From Desulfobulbaceae bacterium (lineage in GTDB: Bacteria; Desulfobacterota; Desulfobulbia; Desulfobulbales; Desulfobulbaceae), in assembly GCA_024763055.1 (NCBI GenBank), contig JANTGH010000008.1, positions 1-50,629 on the forward strand: a DNA stretch of 50,629 nucleotides, written 5' to 3'. Numbering within the stretch: the stretch's first letter is position 1; each line of letters opens with the position of its first letter. The notes under the pieces were generated by a model. That model did not search any database, was not told the DNA's origin, and worked only from the letters and a program-made list of their open reading frames with translations. Below are positions 40,672 through 49,850 of the stretch, one piece after another. A program made the position numbers and the translations under genes.

Positions 40672-43437
40672 TTACTTATTTTTTTGTTGTATGGAAAGGG
40701 TAAACTTCCCGGTTGCCCCGGAATTCTGACCGGATGCGATGCTCTCACCTGCCGTCACCTTGCCGGTCTTTTTATTGACCAGGAAAACACTTACCAAATA
40801 TTTCCCTGATGGAGCGGTGGAAGGAACAACTATTTTATGTTGTTCAAAAAAAATCTTATGTACAGGCTGGCTCGCAAGGAAGGTAACGGGCACATATGCC
40901 AGTAACGGTGATTCTTCGACAAAACGGTATCCCCCGGGTCCAACCAGTTCGGTTCGAACAAGAAGAGGCAATCGCCCAAGGCCAGGCGGCCTTGTCCAGT
41001 AATACCGCATTTCAAGACGATTTCCGGGAACAACAAGCCCACGGGTAAGAATGGAAATACCCTCCAGCCGTATGCCGTTTGCAAATCTTCTTGCAGGCCT
41101 CTGATCTATCCCCTGAGGCGAAGTGACATACTTGGGCCAGGAAGAATTCCCCTCGGCAAGGGCTTCTTTTGCCAATACCGCATAATCCGGCTCAACCGAT
41201 CCAGTATCCGGGGAAAGAGGGTGAAAATTTCCATTGCGTGCCGTCCACGTTCGCTCTGCCCCGGCCCGGAGAAAGATCATTTCATAATCAATATTGGTAA
41301 TACCTGCCTCGGGAATAGTGATTTCATAAGAATGCCAATCATTTTCCAGTTTGACACTACCAATGACGGTGCCGTTGAGAAAAACAAATAATTTTCGTCC
41401 CGCATGCTCCTTATCGAGACTTTTTGCCTCAAAGGTGAATGATCGATTGGCCCGCAGAATATCACCCCGCACAAAACGACGATATTCCCGCATGGGCCTT
41501 ACCGGCTCATTCAATTCATAAACGGCAAAAAAACGATCCTCGTCAATCATTCGAGCCTGTTCACGAACCCCCTGTTCCGTCGTCGCATATCCATGTTCAT
41601 TTAAAGATTTCAAGGCGGTTTTATAGACCACAACCAGTGAGGGCGGCCAGATAGAACGCAGCAAACGCCAGGCCAGTAATGGATGGAAGCGCAGGGCATG
41701 GCCTATTTTTGATTGTAAAAGCGGCGCAAATCCCCCAAATCCATTAACAAGCAGGGTGTCGGTACCGCCGATGGCAAGCATGTAACGCGCATCCAGAAAA
41801 CGACGCCCCATGGGCAGGACAGTCACGGTTCTATCCGTATATTTTTTCAACAGTGCCAGGGTATTTTCAGAAATCGGTAAAGAAAATTTTTTGTATCGAT
41901 GCGGCATGGCATGCGCTTCAACAAAAAGGGCAACAAGCAGTAGTATGCACAAAAATCGCACCTGCTTTTTGGGGCCGGCCAACATGGACAAAAAGCGGGC
42001 AGCAGCCACAACAAGAAAAATCATGACAATGATGCTGAACCTGGACATTACCCGGAAACCGCTTAAAGGAAAAAAAGTACCGACAAAAGAAAAAACCAGG
42101 TTTTCAGCGACAACATGATTCGAATGGACACGCAGGTACGGTCCAAGACTGAGGATGAAGCAAAGGGATGCCGCTGCGGCAAGCCCTGCGCACAACCGAA
42201 GGGCATACGTTTCCGTCCGGGTGACAAAGGCCAGAAAAATCGTCGTCACCAGAACCAGGATGAGGGTGGTATTGCCTGCAATAAAAAGAAAACGCTCCGT
42301 TAATTGTGCCTGATCGCTCAAACAGAGGCCCCAGAGAAGAAAAATAAATACTATAACTGCGACAAAACGAAGCCAGCGAAGGAGATGAGTCGTTCGTCCC
42401 TCGCTTTTTCTTAATCCGGACCGAAAAATCCGCCTGCTATACAGGCTGTAACCGACAACCAGGATAAGCAGGGTCAAGGAGGGAAAGACGCTCATCTCAT
42501 CTGTTTTAATGGACTGAAAATCAAGATGAAAAAATATCCGGGTTAACATCTTGCCCAGATAAGCGAGAGGCTCCAGGGAATGGGTCATCATTTCTTTTGT
42601 CGTTCGCGCATACCCCTCTTTAAGCAGGGAAAGATAGGGTCCAAGATAGAGCAGGCAAAGAGGAACCACCGTCGTCAGACTGGCACCAACGGAGAGGTAC
42701 AGGCGCCGTGAACGCCCATATTTTCTGAAAAGTTCAGGAAGAAACGGCAGGATAAGCAACGGAAAAATCAGGGCCAGGATAACGGCCTGATACAATTCGC
42801 TGACAGACTGCAGCCAAAAGGCAAGGGCCAGCCCGATGGCGTTCCATACGCCCGGCTTCTTGACATATCGAATCCAGAACAGAAGAAAAAGCGGCAGCCC
42901 GAAACACATCTGCATATTGAATTCAACATAATAGCTGATGCGATAGGGGATCAGACACATGGCGGCGGCCCCGAAAAGGGAAGGCCACCTGCCCATGTCC
43001 AGTTCGCGTAACAGCAAATACATAAACAGGCCGGACAGACCCCAGAAGAACAAAAACACCAGATTATAACTTAGAATCGGGCCACAGCCTGCTGCCTTCA
43101 AAAAGGCGGCAACAACTCCCTGCGGCCAGAGCAGGGCATCGAAATAGAACTCATTGGCATAGGGGTAGTAAATATTGGTATTCGTCTCAGGGATCAGTTC
43201 ATGGTTCTGCAGCAGTTTATCTGCATCCACCTGCAATTTCCAGGCATGAAAGGGAGGATCAAAATGATCAGGGAAACCTGTCCGAAAGTGAAGAGGCCAT
43301 GGCCAGAGGGCAAGGGCAACGAGACCGCAGAGCAGTAACAAGACCAGCAGATGTTCCGGCAACTGTTGCCGATAGAGGTTAATCCGGCTCATTCTCTGTA
43401 TATTGGAATTCTCGGCAAACCAGATCATACATAGCAC
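40672..43437 (-). CDS. Very large GT-C/YfhO-like membrane protein with C-terminal beta domains
   Basis: About 921 residues. After one N-terminal helix comes DHFDPPFHAWKLQVD (about 58-72), an acidic loop at the usual GT-C catalytic place. About a dozen helices then extend to near residue 520. The C-terminal 350 residues are extracytoplasmic and hold two beta-sandwich-like units, around 660-745 (KLFVFLNGTVIGSVKLENDW) and around 795-905 (GNRLEMRYYWTRPPG). It resembles YfhO-like and other predicted polyprenyl-phosphate sugar transferases. The start is uncertain: GTG at 43437, or ATGs 3 or 15 codons later. It follows the HAD gene after 85 nt. Confidence 0.68.
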   Translation of the reverse strand: MLCMIWFAENSNIQRMSRINLYRQQLPEHLLVLLLLCGLVALALWPWPLHFRTGFPDHFDPPFHAWKLQVDADKLLQNHELIPETNTNIYYPYANEFYFDALLWPQGVVAAFLKAAGCGPILSYNLVFLFFWGLSGLFMYLLLRELDMGRWPSLFGAAAMCLIPYRISYYVEFNMQMCFGLPLFLLFWIRYVKKPGVWNAIGLALAFWLQSVSELYQAVILALIFPLLILPFLPELFRKYGRSRRLYLSVGASLTTVVPLCLLYLGPYLSLLKEGYARTTKEMMTHSLEPLAYLGKMLTRIFFHLDFQSIKTDEMSVFPSLTLLILVVGYSLYSRRIFRSGLRKSEGRTTHLLRWLRFVAVIVFIFLLWGLCLSDQAQLTERFLFIAGNTTLILVLVTTIFLAFVTRTETYALRLCAGLAAAASLCFILSLGPYLRVHSNHVVAENLVFSFVGTFFPLSGFRVMSRFSIIVMIFLVVAAARFLSMLAGPKKQVRFLCILLLVALFVEAHAMPHRYKKFSLPISENTLALLKKYTDRTVTVLPMGRRFLDARYMLAIGGTDTLLVNGFGGFAPLLQSKIGHALRFHPLLAWRLLRSIWPPSLVVVYKTALKSLNEHGYATTEQGVREQARMIDEDRFFAVYELNEPVRPMREYRRFVRGDILRANRSFTFEAKSLDKEHAGRKLFVFLNGTVIGSVKLENDWHSYEITIPEAGITNIDYEMIFLRAGAERTWTARNGNFHPLSPDTGSVEPDYAVLAKEALAEGNSSWPKYVTSPQGIDQRPARRFANGIRLEGISILTRGLVVPGNRLEMRYYWTRPPGLGRLPLLVRTELVGPGGYRFVEESPLLAYVPVTFLASQPVHKIFFEQHKIVVPSTAPSGKYLVSVFLVNKKTGKVTAGESIASGQNSGATGKFTLSIQQKNK

Positions 43438-43522
43438 CCAATCACTATGGAACCTGACCTTTTATTTTTTATACCTTTAAAAAAAGAAAAATGGTGAGGT
43501 GAAGCAATGGGGATGAAAAGTC

Positions 43523-44125
43523 TTATTCGCGAAATGGACGATAAAACGAGTGGGTGGCCATGGCAAGCATGGGTTTATCACCACTTGTGTCGCCATAAGC
43601 GTAGATTTCCTTATACTCGCTTAACCTGTACCTGTTTTGTATCTGCTTGACCTTGACCAGTCCCCGGAAATTTTCTCCTTCGATCCTGCCGGATAGTTTT
43701 CCATCTGTAACCTGCAACCGTGTTGCCAGCAGATCCAGTCCGTGCTGATGACACCAGGGGCCAAGAATCAATTCCGGCGTTGCCGAGACAACAGCAACCC
43801 TGTCACCCCTCTCCTGATGCCAGCGAAGACGAGACTCCGCCTGCCGCCGAAGAATGAACGGTACCGTCCCAAGACAGAAGGTTTCGGCGGCCTTTCTGAA
43901 TTCCGGCACCGGACATCCCTTGAAAAACCTGGTCAACACATCTTCTTTCAAATCATGATTAGGATAACACTTCAGCAGAAATCTCCCTATCCGGGGACTC
44001 AACTGCGCCATACCGGTACAAAATCGACCAAGCCCAACCGTTTTTCTTACAAACAGCAGAAAACTGTCACGATTACTGATCGTACCGTCAAAATCAAAAA
44101 GAGCAAGATTGGGTTTTCTCATCAC
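43523..44125 (-). CDS. HAD-IB family phosphatase
   Basis: 200 residues. The three HAD motifs are present: DFDGTIS with Asp11 and Asp13, the Ser of VVSATPE near 115, and YGDTSGDKPML (177-187). It belongs to the HAD-IB (SerB-like) group that is often fused or linked to UbiA-type prenyltransferases. Its start overlaps the end of the UbiA gene by 4 nt, so the pair is made together. Inferred function: removal of the 5-phosphate from polyprenyl-phosphoryl-ribose 5-phosphate. Phosphatase action on another phosphosugar or lipid cannot be ruled out. Confidence 0.85.
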   Translation of the reverse strand: MMRKPNLALFDFDGTISNRDSFLLFVRKTVGLGRFCTGMAQLSPRIGRFLLKCYPNHDLKEDVLTRFFKGCPVPEFRKAAETFCLGTVPFILRRQAESRLRWHQERGDRVAVVSATPELILGPWCHQHGLDLLATRLQVTDGKLSGRIEGENFRGLVKVKQIQNRYRLSEYKEIYAYGDTSGDKPMLAMATHSFYRPFRE

Positions 44126-45063
44126 CTTCCGGCAACTATAGTCGGCTGAAACAGTTCATGGAGCTGAGGAATGGGAATAAAGAGTAGAGCAAGCATCACT
44201 ATTCCACAAAAGATACAGTAGAAAAGAAAACCACGTTGCCGATACAGATGTTCAGGATACTGGGTCGGACTGTCTTCCAGAAAACCCAGATGGATATACC
44301 AGGCAATAAAGCCGGCAATGAAGGGGACGGAAAGAATCAGTTCCATGCGATAACGAATAAGAAAAATACCAAAAAACAGACCAAAGGCAACCGCATAGTA
44401 GATTATACTGGTCAACAACCGCTCTTCATTGTAATGGGCAAAAGACTGTCTGTAACCAGCGCTGACGGCGGGATCATTGATCCGTCGATACTCCGCAAAT
44501 CGCTTGACGGCCATAAAAAATGCCCCCACCATCCAGTAGGCAAGGACCAGAGAAATCGGCGGCAGGACGGTAATACCGGTTGCATACCAGCCCAGAAGAA
44601 GCCGCAGAGGATTGTTCACCGATTCGCTGAGCACGTCGAAATAGGGCTTGTCCTTGCTTCGAATCGGCGGAATATTATACACACATCCCATGATCCAGAG
44701 CGCAAGAGCGACCAGAAAAAACGTGCGACCCAGGGTCAAAGAGATGCCCAGGCCAATACAACCAAAAACGATCCACTGGACAAAGGCGATGGTTTTATTG
44801 ACCTGACCGGAAGGGATCGGACGATTCTTTTTAACCGGATGCAGGGCATCGAATTTAGCATCAAGCAGCTCATTGAGCACATAATTACTTGAGGCAACCA
44901 TACCGGCGGCCAGCAGAGCAACCAGAAGGGTGCCGACGGTTTTTATAGACAACAGATCCGGCTCGGCATAGAGAGCCACGACCACACCAGGCAGCATAAA
45001 GACATTTTTAAACCAGTGGTCGAATCTGGCGATTTTCATATAGGGACGTAGAGCTGTTCGCAT
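44122..45063 (-). CDS. UbiA family prenyltransferase, DPPR-synthase-like
   Basis: 313 residues with about eight helices. The first UbiA motif is N64-E-x-x-D68-x3-D72 (NELLDAKFD), followed by HPVKKNRPIPSG (75-86), which closely recalls decaprenyl-phosphate phosphoribosyltransferase of mycobacteria. The second acidic region is DVLSESVNNPLRLLLGW. That enzyme uses polyprenyl phosphate and PRPP to make polyprenyl-phosphoryl-ribose 5-phosphate, the precursor of D-arabinofuranose and ribofuranose donors. The overlap with a HAD phosphatase and the presence of GT-C enzymes on both sides support this over quinone or heme synthesis. The epimerase genes (DprE1/DprE2) are not in the window. Confidence 0.8.
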   Translation of the reverse strand: MRTALRPYMKIARFDHWFKNVFMLPGVVVALYAEPDLLSIKTVGTLLVALLAAGMVASSNYVLNELLDAKFDALHPVKKNRPIPSGQVNKTIAFVQWIVFGCIGLGISLTLGRTFFLVALALWIMGCVYNIPPIRSKDKPYFDVLSESVNNPLRLLLGWYATGITVLPPISLVLAYWMVGAFFMAVKRFAEYRRINDPAVSAGYRQSFAHYNEERLLTSIIYYAVAFGLFFGIFLIRYRMELILSVPFIAGFIAWYIHLGFLEDSPTQYPEHLYRQRGFLFYCIFCGIVMLALLFIPIPQLHELFQPTIVAGR

Positions 45064-45224
45064 AGAGAACCGGTTCCTTTTATTTAAGAGTGGAAAAAAA
45101 TCAGCAAGGCCTTATTACAAAAAATCAAGCAAATATAAAACTATTATTTTAGTTCATAACAACAAAAAGGTCGTATAATTAACTGAAATTCCGTTTTTTC
45201 AACAAGCAATCCGGAAAAATTCCA

Positions 45225-48035
45225 TTACTGAACAAACAGCCGCGCAACATCCAACCCTAAAATACGATTGTCTTGAGAGCCTGGATGAAAGGGTAGACTT
45301 TCAATGCGAATCTCTTCGATTGTCTTTTGCCCGGGCGGCAAATGAAAAATATAGCTGTTCCCCTGCCGGTGAGACAACTTCAGTTCTCTGTTATCAGCAA
45401 AAAGCCGCAGATGCAGAGCCTCAGGATCACCTGCCAGCGGTGCATAACCATGGGTTACCAGAATAAGCCTGTGCGCGTTTGTCGACAGTTGCAGGTGAAG
45501 GTTCTTTATTTTTCCCTTACCGTTAGTCCAGGAATCTGCGTAAAAACCTTTCGTCCGTTCTCCGGCCGGATCAATATGAACTATGCCGGTCCGGGAAAGA
45601 TTAATAAAAGCCAAGTCATCAAAACCGGTAAGACGCACAAGAAGATGCCCATTCCAGTACAAAAACCCTTTTTTCCCTTTTATTCTCTTCACCTGATTAA
45701 GAAAAAAGAATGAATAATGGTCAAAATCAACCCGACGGGCAATCACCTTCGGTCCATACAGAGAAATTAGTTGACGTGCGCAGTCATCGGCAATTTCCCG
45801 GGCCGGGACGAGTGCCAGTCCCTTGCGGGGAATGAGCAGGCGACTGTAGGCCTGATTATCCGCCCGGGGATTAAAGCGCGGCAGCGCCGGCAATGGGTTC
45901 CGCCCAGGCATCGCATGAATAATTGCGGCGCTGAGCCATCGATCCGTCAAGGTGAATTCGATGGAATTGTTTTGCAACAGCTCCAGAATACGGCCAAGAT
46001 CTTCAGATAGCAGGCCGGGGGTCCTGTTTTTTTCCTTTTCGAAAAACACTATCTCGCTTAAGCGTACTTTCCGGTTGCCGGGAAAAACAATTTTCAAATA
46101 ACGGGTCCGCCTGGGTTGAAATCTGCATTCAGCCCTTCCAAAAAATCCGGAAACATACACATGCCCGCCCTGAATATAGGACTTGACCACCCGGGAACTG
46201 AAGGTGGACACCACCTGAAACTTCCTGTCGGTAGAGGCAGTGCTGACTTTGTAGCCTTGCGGCAGGCCGGTTTCCTCGCCTTCCTTCCCCTCTTGAGGAG
46301 CAAAGAGCCAGAAACCGGTCAATTCACGATCACGCCCAAAATCAATCAATAAAGAGGCGCTTTTACTCTCTTCCCAGACCACTCCAGTCGAGCCGTTACG
46401 ATCGAGCAGATCAGTCCCTGTGCCGCTTTTATTTCCGGTCGGCAGAAGCAGACATTCGGATGGGGCAAGACTTTTCCCTGTGAACTGTTCGTTCAAGGTA
46501 AATGTTGAAAACAACGTGTTCTCTCCAGCCGGAATCTCCTGAAAGGATATGGCAAGAGACTTTAAGGCTGCCCGGATCTGCCGCCGGTCGCCTTTTTTAC
46601 ACATCAGGCCGTATTTCGGTTCATTTTCAACAAACTGAGCATTTTTCTGATACCTTTCTTTCCCTGAAAAGACAAATTTGATCGCATTACCGGACAGGGC
46701 GCTGAGTTTCTGCCCTTCATATCCGTACCGTTCATTGCCCAGCAAGGTAACGGCCTGTGTGCTGTTTAATCGGACCGCATCCAGGGTGTCTTGTGCATCC
46801 TGCAAGCGTTGTACTTTCACCGGAGCAACCAGACGAATAAAAAAATAATCACTTAAAGTGCCATACCCGATCCAGAAGACAAACAGCGCTGCCAGCGCTG
46901 CTCTACTTTTTTTGCCCGAAAACAGAGCAAATGAACAGGCCCATATCATGGCAGCAAACATCGCCCAGGGACCGAGTAAATACCTGGGCGAAGGGATTGT
47001 CGACATTTTATGCGGCAGGAACATTGCGAAATAGATGACGAGATATAAAAGGGGCGTGGATACCAACAGTTTCCGGCCATCGGTTTTTTTGCGGGCAAGA
47101 AAAAAAAATGTACATCCAAGAATACAAACAATCAGCGATACATAAAACACATACAACAGGGCTGGATTAAACGGCGGACTCGATCCCTGCTTCCAGAAAA
47201 CATATTGCGGCAAATCGTGCAGAAAAAGGGTTCGCAGGCTGGCAATAAGATGATGCCCGGTGAAGAGAAAACTGGAGACACTACTGCCGGATACACTTCC
47301 GTAATTAACCAGCAGATAGGGAAGCAGGCCACAGGCGGCAATCACTGCGCTACCGGCATAACAACAGAGGATTTTAGGTGAAAACCAATTACGTATAGCG
47401 TGAAGCAGAAGAAATATTGCTGTAACCAGCAAATAAGGAAGAATAAAAAAATGAACCCAGATTGCCAGTGCCGATAACAGACCAATAAAAAGACTATGGA
47501 CGCAAAGCCGGGCAGGAGATGGATTGCGCCGATACACCCGAACGCCCAACCACATAATCAGAGTGCCCAATGCAAGAATGATTGAGTAACCGCCACTGAG
47601 GGCGAAGCTGTAATACCAGGAAAAATATCCTGAGAAGATGACTGCAATAGCGGCTATCAATCCGGCTTTCCGGTCAATAATCTCAGTAAATAACAGAGAG
47701 GTGGCAATGATCCAAAGGATGGAAAATGTAATAGGAGAAAGGGTCAGGGCCAGCTCCGAAAATCCGAACAGCCTGATCATGGCTGCTGCAATATAGGCCT
47801 CCAGAGCCCCGGCATAATGCAACCCATACCAGAACAGGGGAAAATCATCACCTTTGGCAATATTAACTGCCATTAACTCAACGGTGCCGGTATCGAAATT
47901 ACCTGTAAACCCCTTCCACGAACCATAAAGGCACATAACAGCGTAGAGAACTGCCAAAAAGAGTGGAGTGACTCCGGCCATTAAGGGAGATTTTTTTTCT
48001 TGAACCGACATCATTTCACAATAGACTGATTTCAT
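45225..48035 (-). CDS. Large GT-C-type membrane glycosyltransferase with discoidin-like domain
   Basis: 936 residues, the largest protein here. About twelve helices lie between 20 and 405, with FDTGTVELMAVNIAKGDDFP (47-66) at the place of the catalytic acidic loop of PMT-type enzymes. The extracytoplasmic part has a mixed domain (410-535), a discoidin-like (F5/8 type C) beta-sandwich at about 540-667 ending in RYLKIVFPGNRKVRLSEIVF, then a further 270 residues of unknown beta-rich fold. It is the first gene of the minus-strand glycan locus, 160 nt before ubiA. It probably transfers sugar from a polyprenyl-phosphate donor in the periplasm; its target may be glycan or protein. Confidence 0.7.
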   Translation of the reverse strand: MKSVYCEMMSVQEKKSPLMAGVTPLFLAVLYAVMCLYGSWKGFTGNFDTGTVELMAVNIAKGDDFPLFWYGLHYAGALEAYIAAAMIRLFGFSELALTLSPITFSILWIIATSLLFTEIIDRKAGLIAAIAVIFSGYFSWYYSFALSGGYSIILALGTLIMWLGVRVYRRNPSPARLCVHSLFIGLLSALAIWVHFFILPYLLVTAIFLLLHAIRNWFSPKILCCYAGSAVIAACGLLPYLLVNYGSVSGSSVSSFLFTGHHLIASLRTLFLHDLPQYVFWKQGSSPPFNPALLYVFYVSLIVCILGCTFFFLARKKTDGRKLLVSTPLLYLVIYFAMFLPHKMSTIPSPRYLLGPWAMFAAMIWACSFALFSGKKSRAALAALFVFWIGYGTLSDYFFIRLVAPVKVQRLQDAQDTLDAVRLNSTQAVTLLGNERYGYEGQKLSALSGNAIKFVFSGKERYQKNAQFVENEPKYGLMCKKGDRRQIRAALKSLAISFQEIPAGENTLFSTFTLNEQFTGKSLAPSECLLLPTGNKSGTGTDLLDRNGSTGVVWEESKSASLLIDFGRDRELTGFWLFAPQEGKEGEETGLPQGYKVSTASTDRKFQVVSTFSSRVVKSYIQGGHVYVSGFFGRAECRFQPRRTRYLKIVFPGNRKVRLSEIVFFEKEKNRTPGLLSEDLGRILELLQNNSIEFTLTDRWLSAAIIHAMPGRNPLPALPRFNPRADNQAYSRLLIPRKGLALVPAREIADDCARQLISLYGPKVIARRVDFDHYSFFFLNQVKRIKGKKGFLYWNGHLLVRLTGFDDLAFINLSRTGIVHIDPAGERTKGFYADSWTNGKGKIKNLHLQLSTNAHRLILVTHGYAPLAGDPEALHLRLFADNRELKLSHRQGNSYIFHLPPGQKTIEEIRIESLPFHPGSQDNRILGLDVARLFVQ

Positions 48036-48057
48036 ATGCGCAACAAGGCATAGAGGG

Positions 48058-48073
48058 TTTTTCAGCTGAAAAA
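48058..48073. promoter_or_regulatory. 16-bp perfect palindrome in the divergent spacer
   Basis: TTTTTCAGCTGAAAAA is fully palindromic and sits 22 nt upstream of the start of the large GT-C gene, in the 209-nt spacer shared with the plus-strand exported-protein genes. It could be an operator controlling the glycan locus. The rest of the spacer holds only the promoter-like sequence listed next. Confidence 0.35.
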
Positions 48074-48120
48074 TTTACATCATGAGAATCAGTCCCGGCT
48101 GCAAACGAGAGGTTAACCGC

Positions 48121-48149
48121 TTGACGAGTGAGCAAAGATTCAGTAATAG
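48121..48149 (+). promoter_or_regulatory. Candidate promoter of the exported propeller/SGNH gene group
   Basis: TTGACG (48121-48126) is 17 nt from TAATAG (48144-48149); TAGAAT three bases later fits the -10 better but at 20-nt spacing. The leader to the ATG at 48245 would be about 90 nt. Confidence 0.35.
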
Positions 48150-48244
48150 AATCGATATTGATATTTGAAGTTAAAACGAATGGGCATACAATTTATTTCC
48201 AATCCACATAATAATCTACTCTTTTCAGAGTTCAGGTGCATCTC

Positions 48245-49006
48245 ATGAAAAAATTCATTCTTTCGCTTTTTTATTCCTCACTTGCCATTTGTTTCTTTTT
48301 TCTGCTGCCGGTATTTACAGGTACCGCAGCACCTGTTCAACAACAAACAATGGATGTTGCCTGGTCGGCATTTGACGGCCAGCGTTTTGAAATTTATTAC
48401 ACAACCGTACAGAATAAAGCCTCTGGAGGAAAAGTCCAGATAACCAATGATCAGTACAACAACATGCATCCAAGCCTGGCGATTGATGGCAAGGGCACCC
48501 TATGGCTGGTGTGGACGGCGATGAACGGCGAAAATAACAAGTTATTTTTTACTAAAAAATCAAACGGCTCCTGGAGTTTCCCAAAAGAGATAGAAACCGG
48601 ACTGCAATCGGGCATTGCCCCAACCATAGTGATCGGTCCCGGAGGCAAACCATGGATCGCCTGGGCCGGATTCAACGGCAAAAACGACGATATTTACGTC
48701 TCCAGCTGGAATGGCACAGCCTGGGCGCCGGCAAGACGCATCCATCCTGCTAACGAGGTTCCGGATATTCTGCCTGTCATTTCAATGGAAAACGGCAAAC
48801 TGACCGTTACCTGGCAGGCGTATGACGGCGACCAGTACCAACATTACACCAGTTCCTGGAATGGGCATGGCTGGTCACAGCTACAACCCGAGCCAACCTT
48901 GCTGAAGAGTCTTCGCCTGAAAGGGAAAGAAAAGAAAGAATCGCTTGAATTACAGCTACCGGCGGATATCAAGCCGGTCGGCAAACCGGCCCTGCTGGTT
49001 CGATAA
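48245..49006 (+). CDS. Exported beta-propeller-like repeat protein
   Basis: 253 residues with an N-terminal signal peptide (KKFILSLFYSSLAICFFFLL) cleaved near residue 29. The mature part has at least four repeats with a W-x-A-x-(D/N)-G core: VAWSAFDGQRFEIYY, LVWTAMNGENNKLFF, IAWAGFNGKNDDIYV and VTWQAYDGDQYQHYT, often followed by W-N-G-x-x-W. This is a propeller-blade pattern like that of the secreted protein in the glycan locus. It is too short for a closed seven-blade ring. The C-terminus is charged and Leu-rich. The start is ATG at 48245 (a GTG three codons earlier is possible). It precedes the SGNH hydrolase genes by 17 nt and is probably co-transcribed. Confidence 0.78.
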   Translation: MKKFILSLFYSSLAICFFFLLPVFTGTAAPVQQQTMDVAWSAFDGQRFEIYYTTVQNKASGGKVQITNDQYNNMHPSLAIDGKGTLWLVWTAMNGENNKLFFTKKSNGSWSFPKEIETGLQSGIAPTIVIGPGGKPWIAWAGFNGKNDDIYVSSWNGTAWAPARRIHPANEVPDILPVISMENGKLTVTWQAYDGDQYQHYTSSWNGHGWSQLQPEPTLLKSLRLKGKEKKESLELQLPADIKPVGKPALLVR

Positions 49007-49023
49007 TTCGCGGGGCCTCTATC

Positions 49024-49779
49024 ATGTTACATAAATATATCAGCACCAACAGCTGTTTTCTGCTCATCGGAACGGCTCTTGTCCTCCTCTTGTTTCCCTG
49101 CCTGTCAAACGGCGAGGAGATAATCACCGCCTTTGGCGACAGTATCACTGAGGGACACTGTCGAGGCGACTCAGGTGCCAACTGTCATGGCTACTGGGAA
49201 GTGCTTGACTCAATAATGGATGCAAACGGTCGGCAAGTGGGCATCATTAACGGCGGGCTGGGCGGCGAGTTGACCCATAACGGAGTCGGCAGGATTGATA
49301 TCTTTCTCGCTGAAAATCCAACGTATCAATACAATAATCACTGTGACTGGCAAATACAATTTGAGGGCAAACGGGGACGAATCATTCTGATCATGGAAGG
49401 GGCCAACGATGCCATTCACGGGGTGTCCTGGCAAACGACCCGTGATAACCTCCGCTATATGATTCAAAAAAGCAAGGCTGCCACGGTCATACCGGTCATT
49501 GCAACCGTTACCCCTGATTACAAATATAATATGGGGAGCTGCAACTCCGGCATCATCGGCACCTACAACAGTGCAATCCGCTCACTTGCCGTCAGTGAAC
49601 AGGTTACCCTGGCCGACCAGTGCAATGCCACCGACCCGGACTGGGGTAACCTGACCTGTGAAGGTCTGCATCCGACATATAATGGCGATGTCAGGATCTC
49701 CAATACCTGGTACAACGTCATGCCCGGGCCGCCGGTGGTAAGCCTGAACGGAACCTTACAACTTTTGCTTCGACAATAA
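49024..49779 (+). CDS. Exported SGNH/GDSL hydrolase
   Basis: 251 residues with a signal peptide (about 1-30). SGNH blocks: AFGDSIT (Ser40), NGGLGGE (75-82), EGANDA with Asn128, and GLHPTYNGD with the catalytic His. The residue three before the His is Glu instead of the usual Asp (CEGLHP). Six or more cysteines suggest disulfide bonds outside the cytoplasm. Such enzymes are esterases or acetyl-esterases acting on glycans or lipids. It lies between the propeller gene and a second SGNH gene with the same blocks, a likely tandem duplication. Confidence 0.88.
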   Translation: MLHKYISTNSCFLLIGTALVLLLFPCLSNGEEIITAFGDSITEGHCRGDSGANCHGYWEVLDSIMDANGRQVGIINGGLGGELTHNGVGRIDIFLAENPTYQYNNHCDWQIQFEGKRGRIILIMEGANDAIHGVSWQTTRDNLRYMIQKSKAATVIPVIATVTPDYKYNMGSCNSGIIGTYNSAIRSLAVSEQVTLADQCNATDPDWGNLTCEGLHPTYNGDVRISNTWYNVMPGPPVVSLNGTLQLLLRQ

Positions 49780-49850
49780 TTAGCCGTCCCTCTCTTCGTC
49801 CCTATCAAAACCATGGTTCAACTCGTTCAAATCCAACCATCACGCTGATC

